Positions 5,390 to 7,151 of a stretch of DNA of 7,151 bases are shown in pieces (positions within the stretch are counted from its first letter, which is position 1; each line of letters begins with the position of its first letter). Location of the stretch: positions 1-7,151 of the forward strand of contig JAIRLW010000381.1 in NCBI GenBank assembly GCA_031259095.1. Reading direction: 5' to 3'. The translations under genes were made by a program, and so were the position numbers. Below the pieces are notes generated by a model. The model saw only the letters and a list, made by a program, of their open reading frames with translations. It was not told where the DNA came from and did no database searches. This DNA is from Planctomycetaceae bacterium (GTDB lineage Bacteria; Planctomycetota; Planctomycetia; Pirellulales; Thermoguttaceae).

Positions 5390-6904
5390 ATGAAGATATT
5401 ATTCGCCGATGATGAGAAGAATATTCGTGAAGTATTGACCGACGAATTGCTTCATCTTAATCATGTGGTAACGCCGTGCAAGGATGGAACAGAGGCGTTG
5501 GCGGCGATTCGTAAAGAGTCGTATGATGTTTTGTTACTTGATCTGGACATGCCGGGCGCAAACGGATTGACTGTTTTGGAGCAGGCGAAAGAACTCGGCA
5601 GCGACGCCGATGTGATTATTCTGACCGGAAAAGGAACGCTTGAATCCGCTCAACAAGCGATTCATCAGGGCATTGTTGAATTTCTCACAAAACCTTACAC
5701 CATTGCCGACCTTGAGAAAATTCTAAACACAATTGCCGAAAAACGGGAACTTAATAAACGTTATTTGACTATGATGAACCAACTGTGGCATACCGAAAAT
5801 AACAACAAACTTGTTGGTTATTCCGAAGTCATGCAACAGGTTTACCGCATGATTGACCGGATTGCGCCGACTGATTCAACGGTGGTGATTCTTGGTGAAA
5901 CCGGAACCGGTAAGGAACTGGTCGCGCGGTCTATCCATGATAAGAGTCCGCGATTCGATAAACCATTTGTTGCCGTCAATTGCGGGGCATTGCCGGAAAC
6001 GTTAATTGAAAGTGAGTTATTTGGTCACCGAAAAGGAAGTTTTACCGGCGCAGACGCCAATCGAACCGGTTTATTGGAAGTCGCCAACGGTGGTACGTTG
6101 TTTCTGGATGAAATCGGGGAATTGCCTAAAGGTGTTCAGGCAAAGTTGTTGCGATTTCTTGAAAGCGGCGAGGTACGGAAAATCGGGGAAAATTCCGCGA
6201 CCGTTTGCAATGTCCGTGTGGTTTGCGCGACACTCCGGCATTTGGAAACGATGGTACAGTCGGGAGAATTTCGAGAAGACCTCTGGTTTCGGATCAACAC
6301 TTTTGAGATTCACCTCCCTTCGCTCCAAGAACGCAAAGAGGATATTCCTGATTTGATTGCGGTACTTGCCAAACGGTTTCAGCCGAATCTTGACAACTGT
6401 TCAGCCGAAGAATTGTTCACAGAGGAAGCGTACGATTTACTATTACACTACGATTGGCCCGGCAATGTCCGGCAACTTGCCAATACGATTGAACATGCGC
6501 TGATTCTTTCGGATGGTTTTCCGATTAGTGCGGAACATCTTCCTCCGATGTTGAAACCGAAAAAAGACAAAACGGAGTCGGAAGTTCCGATTTCGGGGCG
6601 TATTACGGAAAAAAAGCCAAACCGTCCGATTGTCAACAAAAACGTACAAGATTCATCGTTATCGATTACCTCTTTTAGTAGTCCGATGGCGGAGTTAATG
6701 TCCTTTGATCCTGCGTCGGAAACGGCAACTTCGGCAACCTCAACAACAATGTCAGCAACAACTCTTCGTGATCTTGAAATGAAGGCAATTTTTGCCGCTC
6801 TAACCCGACACGAAGGAAACAAAACCAAAGCCGCCGAAGAACTGGGAATCAGTCTCAAAACCTTGTACAATAAATTAAACCCGCCCGAAAAACGAATCGC
6901 CTGA
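5390..6904 (+). CDS. Sigma-54-dependent response regulator (NtrC/AtoC type)
   Basis: This is a two-component transcription activator that remodels sigma-54 RNA polymerase. The order is REC (about 1-115), AAA+ (about 141-370) and a Fis-type helix-turn-helix (about 461-496). REC has the acidic pair Asp7/Asp8, phospho-acceptor Asp51 (LLLDLDMPG), Thr79 and Lys101 (LTKP). The AAA+ domain has Walker A GETGTGKE (169-176), the sigma-54 loop as GSFTGA (216-221, GAFTGA in most relatives), Walker B TLFLDEIGE (236-244), the arginine-finger region FREDLWFRIN (294-303) and sensor II WPGNVRQL (356-363). The C-terminal helix-turn-helix contains GNKTKAAEELGISLKTLYNKL. A Ser/Thr/Lys-rich linker of about 70 residues (390-458) separates the last two domains and is longer than usual. 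GAGG lies 12 nt before the ATG, a weak ribosome site. No histidine kinase gene adjoins, so it is an orphan here and its target genes cannot be told. Confidence 0.95.
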   Translation: MKILFADDEKNIREVLTDELLHLNHVVTPCKDGTEALAAIRKESYDVLLLDLDMPGANGLTVLEQAKELGSDADVIILTGKGTLESAQQAIHQGIVEFLTKPYTIADLEKILNTIAEKRELNKRYLTMMNQLWHTENNNKLVGYSEVMQQVYRMIDRIAPTDSTVVILGETGTGKELVARSIHDKSPRFDKPFVAVNCGALPETLIESELFGHRKGSFTGADANRTGLLEVANGGTLFLDEIGELPKGVQAKLLRFLESGEVRKIGENSATVCNVRVVCATLRHLETMVQSGEFREDLWFRINTFEIHLPSLQERKEDIPDLIAVLAKRFQPNLDNCSAEELFTEEAYDLLLHYDWPGNVRQLANTIEHALILSDGFPISAEHLPPMLKPKKDKTESEVPISGRITEKKPNRPIVNKNVQDSSLSITSFSSPMAELMSFDPASETATSATSTTMSATTLRDLEMKAIFAALTRHEGNKTKAAEELGISLKTLYNKLNPPEKRIA

Positions 6905-6910
6905 TTTTAA

Positions 6911-6955
6911 TTAATAATTATAATTATAATTATAATTAATAATAATAGTTAATAG
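6911..6955. repeat. AT-only low-complexity tract
   Basis: This tract is almost pure A/T between two convergent genes. It includes about three and a half copies of the 6-bp unit taatta at about 6914-6937, followed by 'aataatagttaatagtta'. It looks like simple-sequence spacer. In either direction it lacks a GC stem, so it is not a recognisable terminator. Confidence 0.5.
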
Positions 6956-6963
6956 TTAAAATA

Positions 6964-6981
6964 GGGCGTCTCTAAAAATTC
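6964..6981 (+). repeat. Diverged end of the MITE-like family
   Basis: gggcgtctctaaaaattc matches the family end gggaacttctaaaaattc at 14 of 18 positions, including an unbroken 11-base tctaaaaattc. It has no matching inverted partner nearby. The following 'catggacacaaatggacac' holds a short direct repeat (tggacaca). It could be a relic copy or a related family. Confidence 0.35.
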
Positions 6982-7010
6982 ATGGACACAAATGGACACA
7001 AAGAGCAAGA

Positions 7011-7151
7011 TTAAAATGCATAGGCGGTTTTTAATGCGTTTCGGACAACAGACGTGATTTGTTTCCGGCTGCACGGTTTGGACAAAACGGAAAATGCTAG
7101 AAGTTCTTCCGCCTCTTTGACAATCATTTCGTCCAACGCCGCCGACAACAA
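7011..7151 (-). CDS. C-terminal fragment of an unidentified protein (gene runs off the window)
   Basis: On the minus strand the frame is open from the window edge through 46 codons to a TAA at 7013-7011. Residues run LLSAALDEMIVKEAEELL... to ...VVRNALKTAYAF. The peptide is helix-forming, with alternating charged and hydrophobic residues. Its codons (gcg, gaa, acc) resemble those of the other genes, unlike the AT-rich spacer beside it, and these points are why I call it coding. A Cys-Ser-Arg segment lies in the middle. I do not recognise the family. The gene is convergent with the response regulator, 106 bp away. A short gene starting at the internal ATG (residue 9) is possible but less likely. 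Confidence 0.6.
   Translation of the reverse strand: MLSAALDEMIVKEAEELLAFSVLSKPCSRKQITSVVRNALKTAYAF

Noticed and set aside
7089..7103. tagaagttcttcc, similar to the MITE-like family end
   Set aside because: The match is short, lies inside coding-like sequence and has no inverted partner. It is best taken as chance.

Overview
The window looks like a low-GC bacterial chromosome segment with fairly long, AT-rich and repeat-laden intergenic stretches. A planctomycete-like origin is my best guess, not a demonstrated fact. It rests on the 504-residue GH10-like TIM-barrel protein, a type I associate mainly with Planctomycetota, on weak Shine-Dalgarno signals in front of most genes, and on palindrome-rich intergenic repeats. 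No tRNA, rRNA or CRISPR array was found.

Layout. Positions 1-654 hold no gene. They are built from inverted-repeat elements: a 280-bp composite palindromic element with perfect 17-bp terminal inverted repeats, a 74-bp 'cacgaa' hairpin repeat, and a 97-bp MITE-like element flanked by a possible 6-bp target duplication. Positions 655-1797 (minus) encode a DRB0094/DraRnl-type RNA ligase with all nucleotidyltransferase motifs. Just upstream, at 1819-1998 (minus), lies what looks like the decayed C-terminal end of a second RNA ligase, with motifs IV and V at exactly the intact gene's spacing. More repeats follow, and then at 2296-3810 (minus) a GH10-like TIM-barrel protein. A 337-bp divergent intergenic region separates it from asd (4148-5167, plus), aspartate-semialdehyde dehydrogenase. 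After a repeat hairpin and a good sigma-70-like promoter comes a sigma-54-dependent response regulator (5390-6904, plus). The right edge holds the C-terminal 46 codons of an unidentified minus-strand gene (7011-7151).

The genes do not form an obvious pathway. Biosynthesis (asd), RNA repair (ligase), a carbohydrate-enzyme-like protein and a transcription regulator each appear to be transcribed alone. The most unusual content is the repeat landscape, with at least two families present in more than one copy here, and the tandem live/dead RNA ligase arrangement. I did not find a multi-gene system that I could defend as new.
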